This document shows, in pieces, positions 1 through 8,791 of a stretch of 64,000 bases of DNA (positions within the stretch are counted from its first letter, which is position 1; every line of letters starts with the position of its first letter). Under the pieces are notes generated by a model, which saw only the letters and a list, made by a program, of their open reading frames with translations, searched no databases and was not told where the DNA came from. This stretch comes from Oligoflexales bacterium (GTDB lineage: Bacteria > Bdellovibrionota_B > Oligoflexia > Oligoflexales > RGVZ01): NCBI GenBank assembly GCA_947494335.1, contig CANLUT010000002.1, positions 558,001-622,000 of the forward strand. The letters run 5' to 3'. The translations under genes and the position numbers were made by a program.

Positions 1-1382
1 GTAGCCGGCAAATAGAAATACAAGATGGTCGGGTTGTTTCTGACTCTCGCAAAGATGCTGAAAGACTTCGTTTACATGATGTCTCAGAAAATTTGCCTAG
101 ATCAGCGGACGAAGAGTCTGGATTTTTCTCTTGGCGGCAGTCTGCCCGTCCTGGCTTTGATAACATTCGCCGTAATAAGTTTAAAAGTTTACTCACCATG
201 GTTGGTGTTGCCATTGGAACAGCCGCGCTAGTCGCGGTTATGACTTTAGGAGAATTTGCCAAGACAAGGATATTGGAAGGTTACGAATCCTTAGGCGTTA
301 ACCGCATCGACGGCGGTGTTTATCGGAGGTTCGGTTCGAGCTCGGAGGCAGCTGCAAACTTATTTCGTGGGTTGACTTGGGAGGGTGATTTAAAGCCTCT
401 GACGAGCGTATTTCCTCAGATCCGTTATTTAACACCAATTTCCAATTTTTATTTAGATAAAATTAGCTTTGGCGGACAATCTAAAAGTTTGGATAACAGC
501 CGAGTCGTAGGGGTAAATGAACAATATCTGCCGATGTCTGGATTTGCTGTCGCTGATGGCAGGAGCCTTTCTGCCATTGATGTGAAAGAACAGCGCCGAA
601 GCTGTGTTGTTGGCGCCCGTGTCGCGAAGATACTTCTGCCAAAACCGGATATGACTTTAGTTGGTCAGACCATAGGGATCATGAATTCGGACAAATCGGT
701 GCTGTGTAATGTGGTTGGTGTCTTAGCGCCCATTCGAAGTAATCAAGAGTGGAACAACCCTGACACAACAATCTATGCGCCGGTTGATTTTGTACAAAGT
801 ATAAGTTGGAATTCTTATGTGCATGGTTTTGCGGTGGCCGCAAAAAAAGTTGAAGATGTCGAACCTCTCACAATCGCTCTCAAAAATTACTTTTTGCATA
901 AATATGGTCAAGGGGTTGAAGTCTGGATTAATAATGACTCAAAACTATTAGCTCAGATGAACCGATTTCTTGGTCTTTTTTCGGTTTTGCTGATATCGGT
1001 AGCTGGGATTTCATTGCTGGTTGGCGGAGTTGGTATCTACAATATGATGGCTGTATCAGTTTCAGAACGCCTACGGGAAATAGGCTTGAGAAAGGCGATC
1101 GGGGCCGGCGATAAAGCAATCCGCTCAATGGTTTTATTTGAGTCAGGATTACTGTGTAGTCTCGCTGGAGTCGCTGGTGTTTTAATTGGAGTTGGAGGAT
1201 GTGGACTTGTTATGTACTTGGTGAGCCAGGTCATGCCGAAGGTCCAATTTGAATGGCTGTTTAATCCGTTCAGTATTTTGATTTCGATGTCGCTTTGTGT
1301 TCTGACCGGCGTGTTAAGTGGACTTCTTCCTGCTCGTAAAGCAGAGAAGATGCAGATCATCCAGGCGATGCGCGTGGAGTGA
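1..1382 (+). CDS. MacB-type ABC exporter, ATPase-permease fusion (5' truncated by window edge)
   Basis: The reading frame is open from the first bases of the window (frame 3), so the gene starts upstream. The first residues visible (EIQDGRVVSDS) match the end of a MacB-type ABC ATPase domain. They are followed by one transmembrane helix (about KFKSLLTMVGVAIGTAALVAVM), a large periplasmic domain, and an FtsX-like permease domain with three further helices containing a GGVGIYNMMAVSVSERLREIG-like cytoplasmic loop. This order is the known MacB architecture (exporter working with MacA and TolC, for macrolides, lipopeptides or toxins). The substrate cannot be told from sequence. A possible internal TTG at 93 would give only a permease, but the continuity with ATPase sequence argues for one long protein. 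Confidence 0.85.
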   Translation, partial: SRQIEIQDGRVVSDSRKDAERLRLHDVSENLPRSADEESGFFSWRQSARPGFDNIRRNKFKSLLTMVGVAIGTAALVAVMTLGEFAKTRILEGYESLGVNRIDGGVYRRFGSSSEAAANLFRGLTWEGDLKPLTSVFPQIRYLTPISNFYLDKISFGGQSKSLDNSRVVGVNEQYLPMSGFAVADGRSLSAIDVKEQRRSCVVGARVAKILLPKPDMTLVGQTIGIMNSDKSVLCNVVGVLAPIRSNQEWNNPDTTIYAPVDFVQSISWNSYVHGFAVAAKKVEDVEPLTIALKNYFLHKYGQGVEVWINNDSKLLAQMNRFLGLFSVLLISVAGISLLVGGVGIYNMMAVSVSERLREIGLRKAIGAGDKAIRSMVLFESGLLCSLAGVAGVLIGVGGCGLVMYLVSQVMPKVQFEWLFNPFSILISMSLCVLTGVLSGLLPARKAEKMQIIQAMRVE

Positions 1383-1420
1383 GAAAATAGTTCTGAATAA
1401 AAAATTGGATTCGCTCTCAA

Positions 1421-1506
1421 TGGTGGGGACGGAGAGACTTGAACTCTCACACCTTACGGCACTGGCTTCTAAGACCAGCGTGTCTACCAATTTCACCACG
1501 TCCCCA
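1421..1506 (-). tRNA. tRNA-Leu (UAG)
   Basis: Read on the minus strand, the segment folds as an 86-nt class II tRNA including an encoded CCA (1421-1423). The acceptor stem is TGGGGAC/GTCCCCA, the anticodon stem is CTGGT/GCCAG, and the 7-nt loop CTTAGAA gives anticodon TAG (reads CUA/CUN Leu). There is a variable arm and the T-loop TTCAAGT. It lies between the MacB-type gene and the FHA gene. Confidence 0.95.
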
Positions 1507-1551
1507 AAAGAATCCGAGGGACGCAGGTATCACATTTTAGGGCGCTAGCCG

Positions 1552-2292
1552 TCAACCGGTTTTTACGGCTACCCGAACTTCAATGGCGCCTAATCGTACG
1601 GTATCGTTTGGTTTTAAGGGGTGCATGCCCCGGATTTTCGAGCCATTGAGGAAGGTTCCATTGGTCGACCCCTGGTCTTCGATAAAGACCTCGCCGTGGT
1701 CGTTTAACTTGATCAAAACGTGCTTACGGCTGATTTCGACGTCACTTTCAAAGCGCCCGAAATTTGTGGCGCGGCCGAGGTATACTTGCCGCTGCGGTAA
1801 TTCTATCGTTTCTCCAGAGCCATCAGAGTACTTAATGGACAGCTTCATGGAATAGCTCTGTTTCTTGCGGACCTCGTCTTCAATGAGGGTATCGACCAAG
1901 CTACTCTTTCCAGGCTCAGCATTTTGATTGGTTTTAAAAATGGTATTTATGTGACGAACCTTCGCATCCTCTTCGAGGGCAAACTTGAAGGTCGTCTTGC
2001 CAATGGAAATTTCATCACCATGATTGAGCTTGGCTTTAACCACGCGGTTTTTGTTTACGAATGTCCCATTCGTACTGTTCATGTCAAAGATGTGATAGAC
2101 GCCGTTAATATTTTGAATCTGACAGTGTGTTGAAGAAACCTCATGATCAGCAACAAGGACGTCACCTTTTTCCCGGCCAAGAATGGTGGCGTCGCGACGT
2201 AGTTTAATCGCGTCGCCCCCCTGGCTGGAGACCGCGTAGAGGACGGCTCGAGTTTCGCCTTTTCGATGTGGAACGTCAGCAGACATAGTCAT
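1552..2292 (-). CDS. Protein with two FHA domains
   Basis: The product is about 246 residues. It carries two forkhead-associated domains: one near residues 25-105 (GRE...SSTHC...NSTNGTF) and one near 155-240 (GRA...ISRKH...GSTNGTF). Both keep the Gly-Arg, Ser-x-x-His and Asn-Gly residues that bind phosphothreonine peptides. There is no signal peptide, so it is probably cytoplasmic. The start is taken at ATG 2292 (or 2286, MSADVP). The upstream in-frame extension to 2448 would overlap the divergent DUF1844 gene and its ribosome-binding site. Such proteins usually read out Ser/Thr kinase signalling, but no kinase lies nearby, so the partner is unknown. Confidence 0.85.
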   Translation of the reverse strand: MTMSADVPHRKGETRAVLYAVSSQGGDAIKLRRDATILGREKGDVLVADHEVSSTHCQIQNINGVYHIFDMNSTNGTFVNKNRVVKAKLNHGDEISIGKTTFKFALEEDAKVRHINTIFKTNQNAEPGKSSLVDTLIEDEVRKKQSYSMKLSIKYSDGSGETIELPQRQVYLGRATNFGRFESDVEISRKHVLIKLNDHGEVFIEDQGSTNGTFLNGSKIRGMHPLKPNDTVRLGAIEVRVAVKTG

Positions 2293-2387
2293 CAGTTTCG
2301 ATAGTAAAGCACTGAATGTTAACCACAATTTATCGTATGGTTGGTATCGGCTGGTGCTCAAATAAGTTAAAACGATATGGTATTTAC

Positions 2388-2417
2388 TTGCAGAAAACCT
2401 GTGATCTAACTCATATT
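2388..2417 (+). promoter_or_regulatory. Candidate sigma70-type promoter for the DUF1844 gene
   Basis: TTGCAG (2388-2393) and CATATT (2412-2417) are spaced by 18 bases and end 29 bases before the start codon, in the divergent gap between the FHA gene and the DUF1844 gene. Assignment is by eye only. Confidence 0.35.
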
Positions 2418-2446
2418 GAAGACAGCTGAAATTGAGGAGTTTTGTC

Positions 2447-2716
2447 ATGCCAACAGGAGAACATTCAGGAGCTGTAGATTTTAGGGGGCTGGTTTTGGGA
2501 TTTTCCGGAGCTGCGCTTCACTACATGGGGGAGTCTCCCGCTCAAGGGGAAAAACCAGTTTTAAACTTATCCTTGGCCCATCAAAACATTGAGATCCTGG
2601 CCCTTCTTGCAGACAAGACAAAGGGCAACCTGTCAGACGAAGAAGAGCGACTTCTCCAGCAGCTTCTGCTTGATTTGCGCATGCGTTTTATTGAGAAAAG
2701 CCGAGGGACAAAATAA
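2447..2716 (+). CDS. DUF1844 domain protein
   Basis: An 89-residue protein whose core (LNLSLAHQNIEILALLADKT followed by an acidic DEEERLL helix) matches the DUF1844 family, a small soluble helical domain common in deltaproteobacteria, Acidobacteria and related groups. Its function is unknown. The start is ATG 2447, preceded by GAGGAG at 2434-2439 with 7-base spacing. A terminator-like hairpin follows directly, so it seems to be a single-gene unit. Confidence 0.75.
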   Translation: MPTGEHSGAVDFRGLVLGFSGAALHYMGESPAQGEKPVLNLSLAHQNIEILALLADKTKGNLSDEEERLLQQLLLDLRMRFIEKSRGTK

Positions 2717-2731
2717 TTTCCCTTTGATTAT

Positions 2732-2761
2732 GGGCACCTAGGGGTGCCCCTGATGTTTTTT
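2732..2761 (+). terminator. Rho-independent terminator after the DUF1844 gene
   Basis: Stem GGGCACC (2732-2738) / GGTGCCC (2743-2749) with a 4-base loop, followed after a short gap by a run of six T. Confidence 0.65.
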
Positions 2762-2778
2762 CTTCAATGCCCCGCGCC

Positions 2779-2806
2779 GTTACCGATAATCCATCGGTGG
2801 GGTAAC
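2779..2806 (+). repeat. Nested inverted repeat in the leader of the ClpB-like gene
   Basis: ACCGAT (2782-2787) pairs with ATCGGT (2793-2798). An alternative outer pairing is GTTACC (2779-2784) with GGTAAC (2801-2806). It lies 20-50 bases before the start of the ClpB-like gene and has no T run, so it may be an operator or a translational control hairpin. It does not match the CIRCE sequence. Confidence 0.35.
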
Positions 2807-2828
2807 GCCCCACGAGATGGGGCGGGTC

Positions 2829-5462
2829 ATGGATTTAAGTAAATACAATTTTGAATGTCAGAAAGCATTCCATCAAGGTTTGCAGTTGGCAAAAAGCTAC
2901 GGGCATCAGTCGCTCGAAGTTGAGCACGTTGCATTTGCGTTGATCCGCGAAAACCCTTCTTTAGTTAACAGTCAGGTCACAGAGCAATTTTTGTCTGCTT
3001 TGCAAACTCATCTTCGCCGACAATCCAAAGTATTTGGCACCGATCGCCTTGGTTTTGGCATTCGTCTCGATGGGGCACTCGATGAGGTAGAGGCCGCGTG
3101 TGAGGGCAGATTGGTCGATGAGGCCTCTTTGTGGTCAGCGTTGTGTAAACAGTCGACGACATTAAAAACCGCCCTTGAGCGCTACGCCAAGCCTGAGGCA
3201 AAAGCTCCTCACAAAGTCGCGTCAACAATCTCTGCAGATGCGGGGAAAAAATCAGAGCCTAAGCTCTCCAATGACGGGCGTGTTGCAGACAAAAAGCAAG
3301 ACGATGCTAAAGCCAAAGCAGTCGATGATATTCTCACAAAATATACAATTGATCTTTCCGCCAAAGCTGAGCGCGGCGAGCTTGATCCTGTAATTGGCCG
3401 TGATATCGAGGTACGCCGCGTTCTCGAGATACTCGGACGTAAAAAGAAAAATAATCCTATCCTTGTAGGTGAGCCTGGAGTCGGTAAATCTGCCTTGGCG
3501 GAGGCATTGGCGTTGCGAATTGCGGCCTCCCAAGTGCCAGAGACGATGAAAGGCAAAAGAATTTTGTCGCTTGATCTTGGCTTGTTGCTGGCGGGTGCAA
3601 AATTTCGCGGTGAATTTGAAGACCGTATGAAAAACCTTCTCAAGGCTCTTGATAAGCATAAGGGTCAGATTATTTTATTCATCGATGAAATTCACATGAT
3701 TGTTGGCGCGGGTAACGCGGAAGGTGGAGCTGATGCGGCCAATCTTCTAAAGCCTGCCCTGGCAAGGGGCGAGGTCCACTGTGTGGGTGCAACAACGCTC
3801 GATGAATATCGCAAGCATATTGAAAAAGATCCTGCACTTGAGCGCAGGTTTCAGCCAGTTTTAATTGAGCAGCCAAGTCGAGACGCGACCATCGCCATCC
3901 TGCGTGGGATCAAGTCCAAATATGAAGTTCATCACGGCGTTCAAGTTGACGACGATGCCGTCATTGCCGCAGTCGGTCTTTCCATCAGATATTTGACCTC
4001 AAGGACTCTTCCCGATAAAGCGATTGATCTACTTGATGAAGCCTGCAGCCGACTTAAACTTGAAATCGCTAGTATGCCAGTTGCGCTGGATGATCTTCGT
4101 GCGGCGATCGAGGCTCTAGAAATAGAGCGCAAGGCGATTAATCCAGGAGATCGCAGCAAGGCAGCTATTGCCACTATTGATGTCAAACTACAGAAAGCTC
4201 GAACAGAGTTTGATGCGATGAATGCGATATGGCGAAAGCATCACGATGTTCTTGATCGTCACACGGCCAGTGAGGCTAAGCGTCAGGAGCTTCTAAAGCT
4301 TTTTGAGCAGTCCAAAACCAATGGTGAATATGACTTTGCTGCCAAGATTCAATATTCCGAGATTCCTAAGATAGAGTCAGAGCTTAAAGCATCCCAGGCG
4401 GAGTTGGATGCGCTACAGAAGCAGCATCACTTCCTGAGGCAAATTGTTGGACGTCGCGAAGTGGCCGAGGTTGTCAGTGTGTGGACAGGTGTTCCCGCAA
4501 GTAAAATGCTTGAGTCGGATGCTGATCGTCTTATGTCCATGGAAACCCGCATGTCGCAGCGCGTCTTTGGTCAGTCGGAGGCTGTGCAAAGTGTTTGTCG
4601 TGCTGTGCGCCGATCAAGGGCAGGGGTCAGTGAGCCTGGCAGACCTCAGGGCGTGTTTTTATTTATGGGTCCAACAGGCGTTGGTAAAACTGAGACAGCC
4701 AAAGCTCTGGCCCAGGAGCTGTTTGATGATGAATCAAAAATTATTCGCGTTGATATGTCTGAGTATATGCAAGAGCACAACGTGTCGCGTCTCATCGGAG
4801 CGCCTCCTGGCTATGTAGGTCACGGAGAGGGTGGAGAGCTTACCGAGGCTGTCCGTCGAAAGCCTTACGCGGTTGTCTTGTTCGACGAAATTGAAAAAGC
4901 GCACCCGCGCGTACTCGATATCTTACTGCAAACATTTGATGATGGGCGCCTAACTGACGGTAATGGTCGATTGGTGGACTTCACTAATACGCTGATCATT
5001 TTGACCTCTAATATTCGAGTGGAAATCCCTGTCGCATTTGACCCAGAGGGGCGTGAGTATGCTGTTCGCCAAGCACTCGCTGACGTAATGCGGCCGGAGT
5101 TTGTGAATAGAATTGACGAGGTGGTAGAGTTCCGCTCTCTTGGAACAGGCCATTATGGAAAACTTGTGGATAAACAACTCTCTGGGCTCAACGGGCGCCT
5201 GGAAGAGCGATCGCTACGGATATTTGTTGGCCCTGAGCTCCGTCAGCGGCTCGTTGAGACTGCACGTGACGGGCGTTTTGGGGGACGAGCCCTCAAACGA
5301 GCATTTCAGTCCCTCGTTGTTGATGCCGTCAGTGAAAAAATCATTAATGATGCCCAAGAATTCACCGGCGCCTGGCAGATCAACTGCGACGAATTTGGGC
5401 GAATTTTCTGGACGCGCGGTAGCGGTGAAACCCTTCTCTTGCCTGCGGCTAAGGGCCTTTAA
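2829..5462 (+). CDS. ClpB/Clp-type AAA+ unfoldase
   Basis: About 877 residues with the full HSP100 layout: a Clp_N double repeat (1-130), first AAA+ domain (Walker A GEPGVGKS near 214, pore loop GAKFRGEFE), a middle domain, second AAA+ domain (Walker A GPTGVGKT near 613, pore GYVG), and C-terminal small domain FGGRALKR. Arginine-finger contexts ALERRF and [10 protein letters not shown] look ClpB-like. After the TSN sensor the loop is short and I see no IGL/VGF ClpP-docking motif, so a disaggregase role is more likely than ClpAP proteolysis. The middle domain is shorter than in typical ClpB (ends [16 protein letters not shown]). ATG 2817 is a possible earlier start (MGRVM). A ClpV-like identity is possible, but no type VI genes are seen. 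Confidence 0.8.
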   Translation: MDLSKYNFECQKAFHQGLQLAKSYGHQSLEVEHVAFALIRENPSLVNSQVTEQFLSALQTHLRRQSKVFGTDRLGFGIRLDGALDEVEAACEGRLVDEASLWSALCKQSTTLKTALERYAKPEAKAPHKVASTISADAGKKSEPKLSNDGRVADKKQDDAKAKAVDDILTKYTIDLSAKAERGELDPVIGRDIEVRRVLEILGRKKKNNPILVGEPGVGKSALAEALALRIAASQVPETMKGKRILSLDLGLLLAGAKFRGEFEDRMKNLLKALDKHKGQIILFIDEIHMIVGAGNAEGGADAANLLKPALARGEVHCVGATTLDEYRKHIEKDPALERRFQPVLIEQPSRDATIAILRGIKSKYEVHHGVQVDDDAVIAAVGLSIRYLTSRTLPDKAIDLLDEACSRLKLEIASMPVALDDLRAAIEALEIERKAINPGDRSKAAIATIDVKLQKARTEFDAMNAIWRKHHDVLDRHTASEAKRQELLKLFEQSKTNGEYDFAAKIQYSEIPKIESELKASQAELDALQKQHHFLRQIVGRREVAEVVSVWTGVPASKMLESDADRLMSMETRMSQRVFGQSEAVQSVCRAVRRSRAGVSEPGRPQGVFLFMGPTGVGKTETAKALAQELFDDESKIIRVDMSEYMQEHNVSRLIGAPPGYVGHGEGGELTEAVRRKPYAVVLFDEIEKAHPRVLDILLQTFDDGRLTDGNGRLVDFTNTLIILTSNIRVEIPVAFDPEGREYAVRQALADVMRPEFVNRIDEVVEFRSLGTGHYGKLVDKQLSGLNGRLEERSLRIFVGPELRQRLVETARDGRFGGRALKRAFQSLVVDAVSEKIINDAQEFTGAWQINCDEFGRIFWTRGSGETLLLPAAKGL

Positions 5463-5479
5463 AGCGTAAGGTATTTCGC

Positions 5480-5508
5480 TTGACACTGCTTGGGCGAATC
5501 GCTACTTT
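5480..5508 (+). promoter_or_regulatory. Candidate promoter of tRNA-Gln
   Basis: A perfect -35 TTGACA (5480-5485) is followed after 17 bases by TACTTT (5503-5508). The tRNA begins 37 bases downstream. Confidence 0.5.
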
Positions 5509-5545
5509 CAGACCCCTACCGGTATCCGGCATAGGCTTTCCCTGG

Positions 5546-5620
5546 TGGGGCGTCGTCAAGTGGTAAGACTCTGGATTTTGATTCCAGCATTCGTAGGTTC
5601 GAATCCTACCGCCCCAGCCA
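5546..5620 (+). tRNA. tRNA-Gln (UUG)
   Basis: A 75-nt tRNA including encoded CCA. The acceptor stem is TGGGGCG/CGCCCCA, with the U1-A72 pair typical of tRNA-Gln. The anticodon stem is CTGGA/TCCAG with loop TTTTGAT, anticodon TTG, and the T-arm contains GTTCGAATC. It sits between the ClpB-like gene and prs. Confidence 0.96.
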
Positions 5621-5700
5621 TCTCAAACTGACGTTCGTAAGCCGTCTCGGTGAAGCGTCTCTCGTTCGATCATTAACCTCTCGTTTTTGGGGGTCGCGTC

Positions 5701-6636
5701 ATGGACACGGAAATGATCATTTTCTCCGGTAACTCTAACCGGCCTCTTGCTGAAAAAATTGCGTCTTATTTGGATTCGGCACTCGGTACTTCGGTTGTCG
5801 GTCAATTCGCAGATGGTGAAACACGTGTGGAACTTGGCTGTAATGTCCGCGGGCGTGATGTTTACATCATTCAGTCTTCTTGTATGCCGGCCAATCATCA
5901 CATCATGGAAGCTGTCATCATGGCAGACGCGGCTAGACGTGCTTCAGCGAAGACAGTCAATCTAGTCATGCCCTATTTTGGTTATGCTCGACAGGAGCGT
6001 AAGAGCGCTCCGAGGACACCGATTACTGCAAAGTTGGTGGCTGACTTGATCACGACGGCAGGAGTTTCGCGTCTAATCACGATGGAACTACACACGAGCG
6101 CCATTCAGGGATTTTTCAACATTCCTGTAGATCACCTTTTTGCGAAGCCAGTCTTTACAAGTCACTTCCGAAAATCCGATAAAATGCTCATGGTGTCTCC
6201 TGATGCTGGAGGGGTGGAGCGCGCTCGAGCGCTTGCCAAGATGTACGACTGCGGTCTTGCCATTATCGACAAACGTCGTGATCGTCCGAACGAAAGTAAT
6301 GTCATGAACCTGATCGGTGACGTGAAGGGCAAAGACTGTATCCTTGTGGACGACATTTGCGATACAGCCGGCTCATTGACCAAAGCAGCTGAGGCTTTGA
6401 TGAATGAGGGAGCTGCCTCGGTGAGAGCTTGCGTCAGCCATGCAGTCCTCTCTGGGCCTGCAGTCGAGAGAATTTCCTCCTCGGTTTTGACGGAGTTTGT
6501 GTGTACGGACTCAATTCCCCTCAGCTCTGAAGCTAGAAAGTGCAGCAAAATCGTGCAGTTAAGCATTGCTGAACTCATCGGAAAGGCGCTGCGGCGTATT
6601 CATAACGCTGACTCCATCAGCTCTCTTTTCGTTTAA
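5701..6636 (+). CDS. prs: Ribose-phosphate pyrophosphokinase
   Basis: A 311-residue PRPP synthetase that makes phosphoribosyl pyrophosphate from ribose 5-phosphate and ATP for nucleotide, His and Trp synthesis. Visible family signatures are IIFSGNSNRPLAEKIA at the N-terminus, the ELHTSAIQGFFNIPVDHL segment, and the PRPP-binding loop VDDICDTAGS near residue 216. Length is normal. ATG 5701 has a GGGGGT upstream; ATG 5713 is an alternative. It heads the prs, rplY, pth, rpsF, rplI, dnaB gene run. Confidence 0.97.
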   Translation: MDTEMIIFSGNSNRPLAEKIASYLDSALGTSVVGQFADGETRVELGCNVRGRDVYIIQSSCMPANHHIMEAVIMADAARRASAKTVNLVMPYFGYARQERKSAPRTPITAKLVADLITTAGVSRLITMELHTSAIQGFFNIPVDHLFAKPVFTSHFRKSDKMLMVSPDAGGVERARALAKMYDCGLAIIDKRRDRPNESNVMNLIGDVKGKDCILVDDICDTAGSLTKAAEALMNEGAASVRACVSHAVLSGPAVERISSSVLTEFVCTDSIPLSSEARKCSKIVQLSIAELIGKALRRIHNADSISSLFV

Positions 6637-6668
6637 ACCGCGTCCGGGTCCCTGAACATGATGGCTTT

Positions 6669-6690
6669 TAGGCTTGAAAGAGCCTATTTG
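6669..6690 (+). terminator. Weak hairpin after prs
   Basis: TAGGCT (6669-6674) pairs with AGCCTA (6681-6686) around a 6-base loop, followed by only three T. It may be a weak terminator or attenuator between prs and rplY. Confidence 0.3.
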
Positions 6691-6846
6691 ACGGCATTTA
6701 TGGCCAGATTTTCATTGCCAATTCTTGAGGGCGATTGTATAAGTTGGTCCCTTTTTAAGCTCAAGTTCGGTATCTCCGTGCTTGGCTGGGTATTTAATGC
6801 ATGCTAAACCCATGCTCTCAGTATTTTTGATCACTGGAGACTAATC

Positions 6847-7134
6847 ATGTCGGAATCAGTCAACGTAACAATCGAAGCAGCTCTGCGCACAGGCACAGGC
6901 AAGAGCTACACTCACAAGCTGCGCCGCGCTGGAAAAATCCCAGCTGTGCTTTTGGACAACGGCAAGGCAACCAACCTCGAGTTGGATCCAAAACTTCTTT
7001 CCAAAGCTTGGAAAAACGGCGGTCGTAAGTTTGACATGGTATTGGACGGCAAAACTGTCCCAGTGAAGATTCAAGAGCTTCAGGTTGATCCGGTTAAGCG
7101 ATTGGCTCTGCACGTGGATCTGATGAAGGCGTAA
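6847..7134 (+). CDS. rplY: 50S ribosomal protein L25
   Basis: A 95-residue, single-domain L25 of the short E. coli type, lacking the C-terminal extension of Ctc proteins. Family signatures include RTGTGKSYTHKLRRAGKIPAV and the terminal DPVKRLALHVDL. It binds 5S rRNA. GGAG lies 8 bases before ATG 6847. It is followed by pth after only 3 bases, as in many genomes. Confidence 0.93.
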   Translation: MSESVNVTIEAALRTGTGKSYTHKLRRAGKIPAVLLDNGKATNLELDPKLLSKAWKNGGRKFDMVLDGKTVPVKIQELQVDPVKRLALHVDLMKA

Positions 7135-7137
7135 GTT

Positions 7138-7701
7138 TTGAAGCTGCTGATCGGCCTTGGAAACCCCGGGCAACGTTACGAGATGTCGCGACACAACGCG
7201 GGTTTTTGGGTGATTGATGAGCTGGCCCAAGATGCCAAGATTGATTGGGATCAAGGTGCGGTAGAGAAGTTTCAAGGCGTCATGGCAAAGGGCCAGGTTC
7301 TCGGTGAGACTTGTGCACTGTTAAAGCCGATGACGTTTATGAATCTGAGTGGCCGGTCGGTGTTGAAGGTTGCTCAGTTTTTTAAGATCCCGTCTGATGA
7401 TTGGATCGTCTTACATGATGACATTGATGTGCCATCGGGTAAGGTTCGGGCGCGAGCCGGAGGAGGCCATGGTGGCCACAACGGAATTCGCTCCATCATG
7501 GAAGAGTCTGGTAAGGACGACTTCCAGCGTGTGAAGCTTGGCGTGGGTCGCCCTCCAAAACTGGAAGATGGACGACCCATGATGGATGTGGCAGATTACG
7601 TGCTTCGTCCAATGCCGGCGAACGAAGTCGCAGACTACGTCAAAGCTGTGAAGGCTGATGTGGAGCTGCGCATGAAGGAAATGTTTAGACAGCGGAAATA
7701 A
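7138..7701 (+). CDS. pth: Peptidyl-tRNA hydrolase
   Basis: A 187-residue Pth that releases peptides from peptidyl-tRNA. The start IGLGNPGQRYEMSRHNAG holds the catalytic His (about residue 19). FMNLSG, LHDDIDVPSG and GGHGGHNGIRS supply the conserved Asn and Asp residues. It begins with TTG at 7138, three bases after the rplY stop, so translation is probably coupled to rplY. Confidence 0.96.
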   Translation: MKLLIGLGNPGQRYEMSRHNAGFWVIDELAQDAKIDWDQGAVEKFQGVMAKGQVLGETCALLKPMTFMNLSGRSVLKVAQFFKIPSDDWIVLHDDIDVPSGKVRARAGGGHGGHNGIRSIMEESGKDDFQRVKLGVGRPPKLEDGRPMMDVADYVLRPMPANEVADYVKAVKADVELRMKEMFRQRK

Positions 7702-7720
7702 TTTCGCTGCAAGACATAAT

Positions 7721-7772
7721 CCCTCGAATGACGAGGGAGGCTCCTTTGCCAGATGCGTTAGTGTCATCTGGC
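7721..7772 (+). promoter_or_regulatory. Two hairpins in the rpsF leader
   Basis: CCCTCG/CGAGGG (7721-7726 and 7732-7737, 5-base loop) is followed by GCCAGATG/CATCTGGC (7748-7755 and 7765-7772, 9-base loop). Neither has a T run. They sit just before the ribosome-binding site of rpsF, so a ribosomal-protein leader is possible, by analogy to known S6:S18 leaders. The specific conserved bases of that family were not recognised. Confidence 0.45.
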
Positions 7773-7800
7773 TGCTTAAACCATAAGGGAGGATTTTAAG

Positions 7801-8178
7801 GTGTTAAGAGAATACGAAATGACAATTATTGCGCGTGCAGACCTTCCAGAGTCTGAAGGCGCGAAGCTTCTTGGCAAGTACGAGAAGTTGATGACAGCAG
7901 ACGGCGGAGAAATTTTGCAAAAAAGTTCTTGGGGCGTGAAGAAACTTGCGTTCCCTATGAAGAAGGCCTTCCGCGGTAACTACGTAAACTATGATTTCGT
8001 TGGTACATCATCGAACTTGGCTGAGATGGAACGTCTGATGCGTATTGATGACGATGTTCTTCGTTATATGTCGGTATATGTCGGCCAAAACGTCAACGTT
8101 GCAAAACGTAAAGAGCAACTGGCGAAAGCTGCTTCTGCAGCCCGTGAAGCCGCCAACGAATTCCGCGAACGCGATTGA
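7801..8178 (+). CDS. rpsF: 30S ribosomal protein S6
   Basis: A 125-residue S6 starting LREYEMTIIARADL, with the WGVKKLAFPMKKAFRGNYVNYDF core. The start is GTG 7801, with AAGGGAGGA about 8 bases upstream. S6 normally pairs with S18, and rpsR normally follows it, but here rplI follows after 32 bases and no S18 gene is found anywhere in the window. Confidence 0.95.
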   Translation: MLREYEMTIIARADLPESEGAKLLGKYEKLMTADGGEILQKSSWGVKKLAFPMKKAFRGNYVNYDFVGTSSNLAEMERLMRIDDDVLRYMSVYVGQNVNVAKRKEQLAKAASAAREAANEFRERD

Positions 8179-8210
8179 TCGCCATTGGCTAAGAGCAGGA
8201 GAACGAAACC

Positions 8211-8657
8211 ATGAAAGTTATTTTGAACCAAGACGTCACATCGCTTGGCCGCATTGGCGAAATCGTGAACGTTCGTAACGGTTATGCCCGTAACTACCTT
8301 CTTCCACGTGGCGTTGCTGCAGTGGCTAACGAAGCAAACGAGGCAGCTTTAAAACATCACCGCCGCATTCTCGACAAAAAGAAAGCCAAATTGCTCGCAG
8401 ACGCAAAAGCGTTGGCATCTCAGATCGAGAAGGTGTCCGTCACCGTTTACAAGCAAACTGGTGAAGACGAGCGTATTTTCGGCTCCGTCACCATGGCGGA
8501 ACTCGAGGATTTGTTGACTCAAGAAGGTCACAAGGTGTCTCGCCGTGACATTTCTTTGGTGGAAGAAATCAAGAAAGTTGGTGTCTACCAAGGACAAGTT
8601 AAGCTTCACCCTGAAGTATCGGCTAAATTCAAAGTTTGGGTTGTTGCCAAGCAGTGA
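8211..8657 (+). CDS. rplI: 50S ribosomal protein L9
   Basis: A 148-residue L9 with the N-terminal 23S rRNA-binding signature (MKVILNQDV...GRIGEIVNVRNGYARNYLLPRG), a long connecting helix and a C-terminal domain. The ribosome-binding site AGGAG lies about 9 bases before ATG 8211. It forms an operon with rpsF and is followed by a strong terminator. Confidence 0.96.
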   Translation: MKVILNQDVTSLGRIGEIVNVRNGYARNYLLPRGVAAVANEANEAALKHHRRILDKKKAKLLADAKALASQIEKVSVTVYKQTGEDERIFGSVTMAELEDLLTQEGHKVSRRDISLVEEIKKVGVYQGQVKLHPEVSAKFKVWVVAKQ

Positions 8658-8712
8658 TCCCGGATGGGGTCAGGGCTTTGTCATAAGTCCTCGAACTGGA
8701 AAGCTAAAACAG

Positions 8713-8753
8713 CCCGCGGTTGCAAAAGGATTGCGCCGCGGGTTAGTTTTTAA
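8713..8753 (+). terminator. Rho-independent terminator between rplI and dnaB
   Basis: A 7-bp GC stem CCCGCGG (8713-8719) / CCGCGGG (8736-8742) is followed by TTAGTTTTT. It separates the ribosomal genes from dnaB, whose promoter is then presumably inside or just after this segment. Confidence 0.65.
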
Positions 8754-8791
8754 CTGGAATTAATTGGACTAATTTTACGGGGTCTCGGGCG

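Noticed and set aside
1552-2448. Longer 298-residue version of the FHA protein
   Set aside because: The extra N-terminus overlaps the ribosome-binding site and start of the divergent DUF1844 gene and lacks a good initiation signal.
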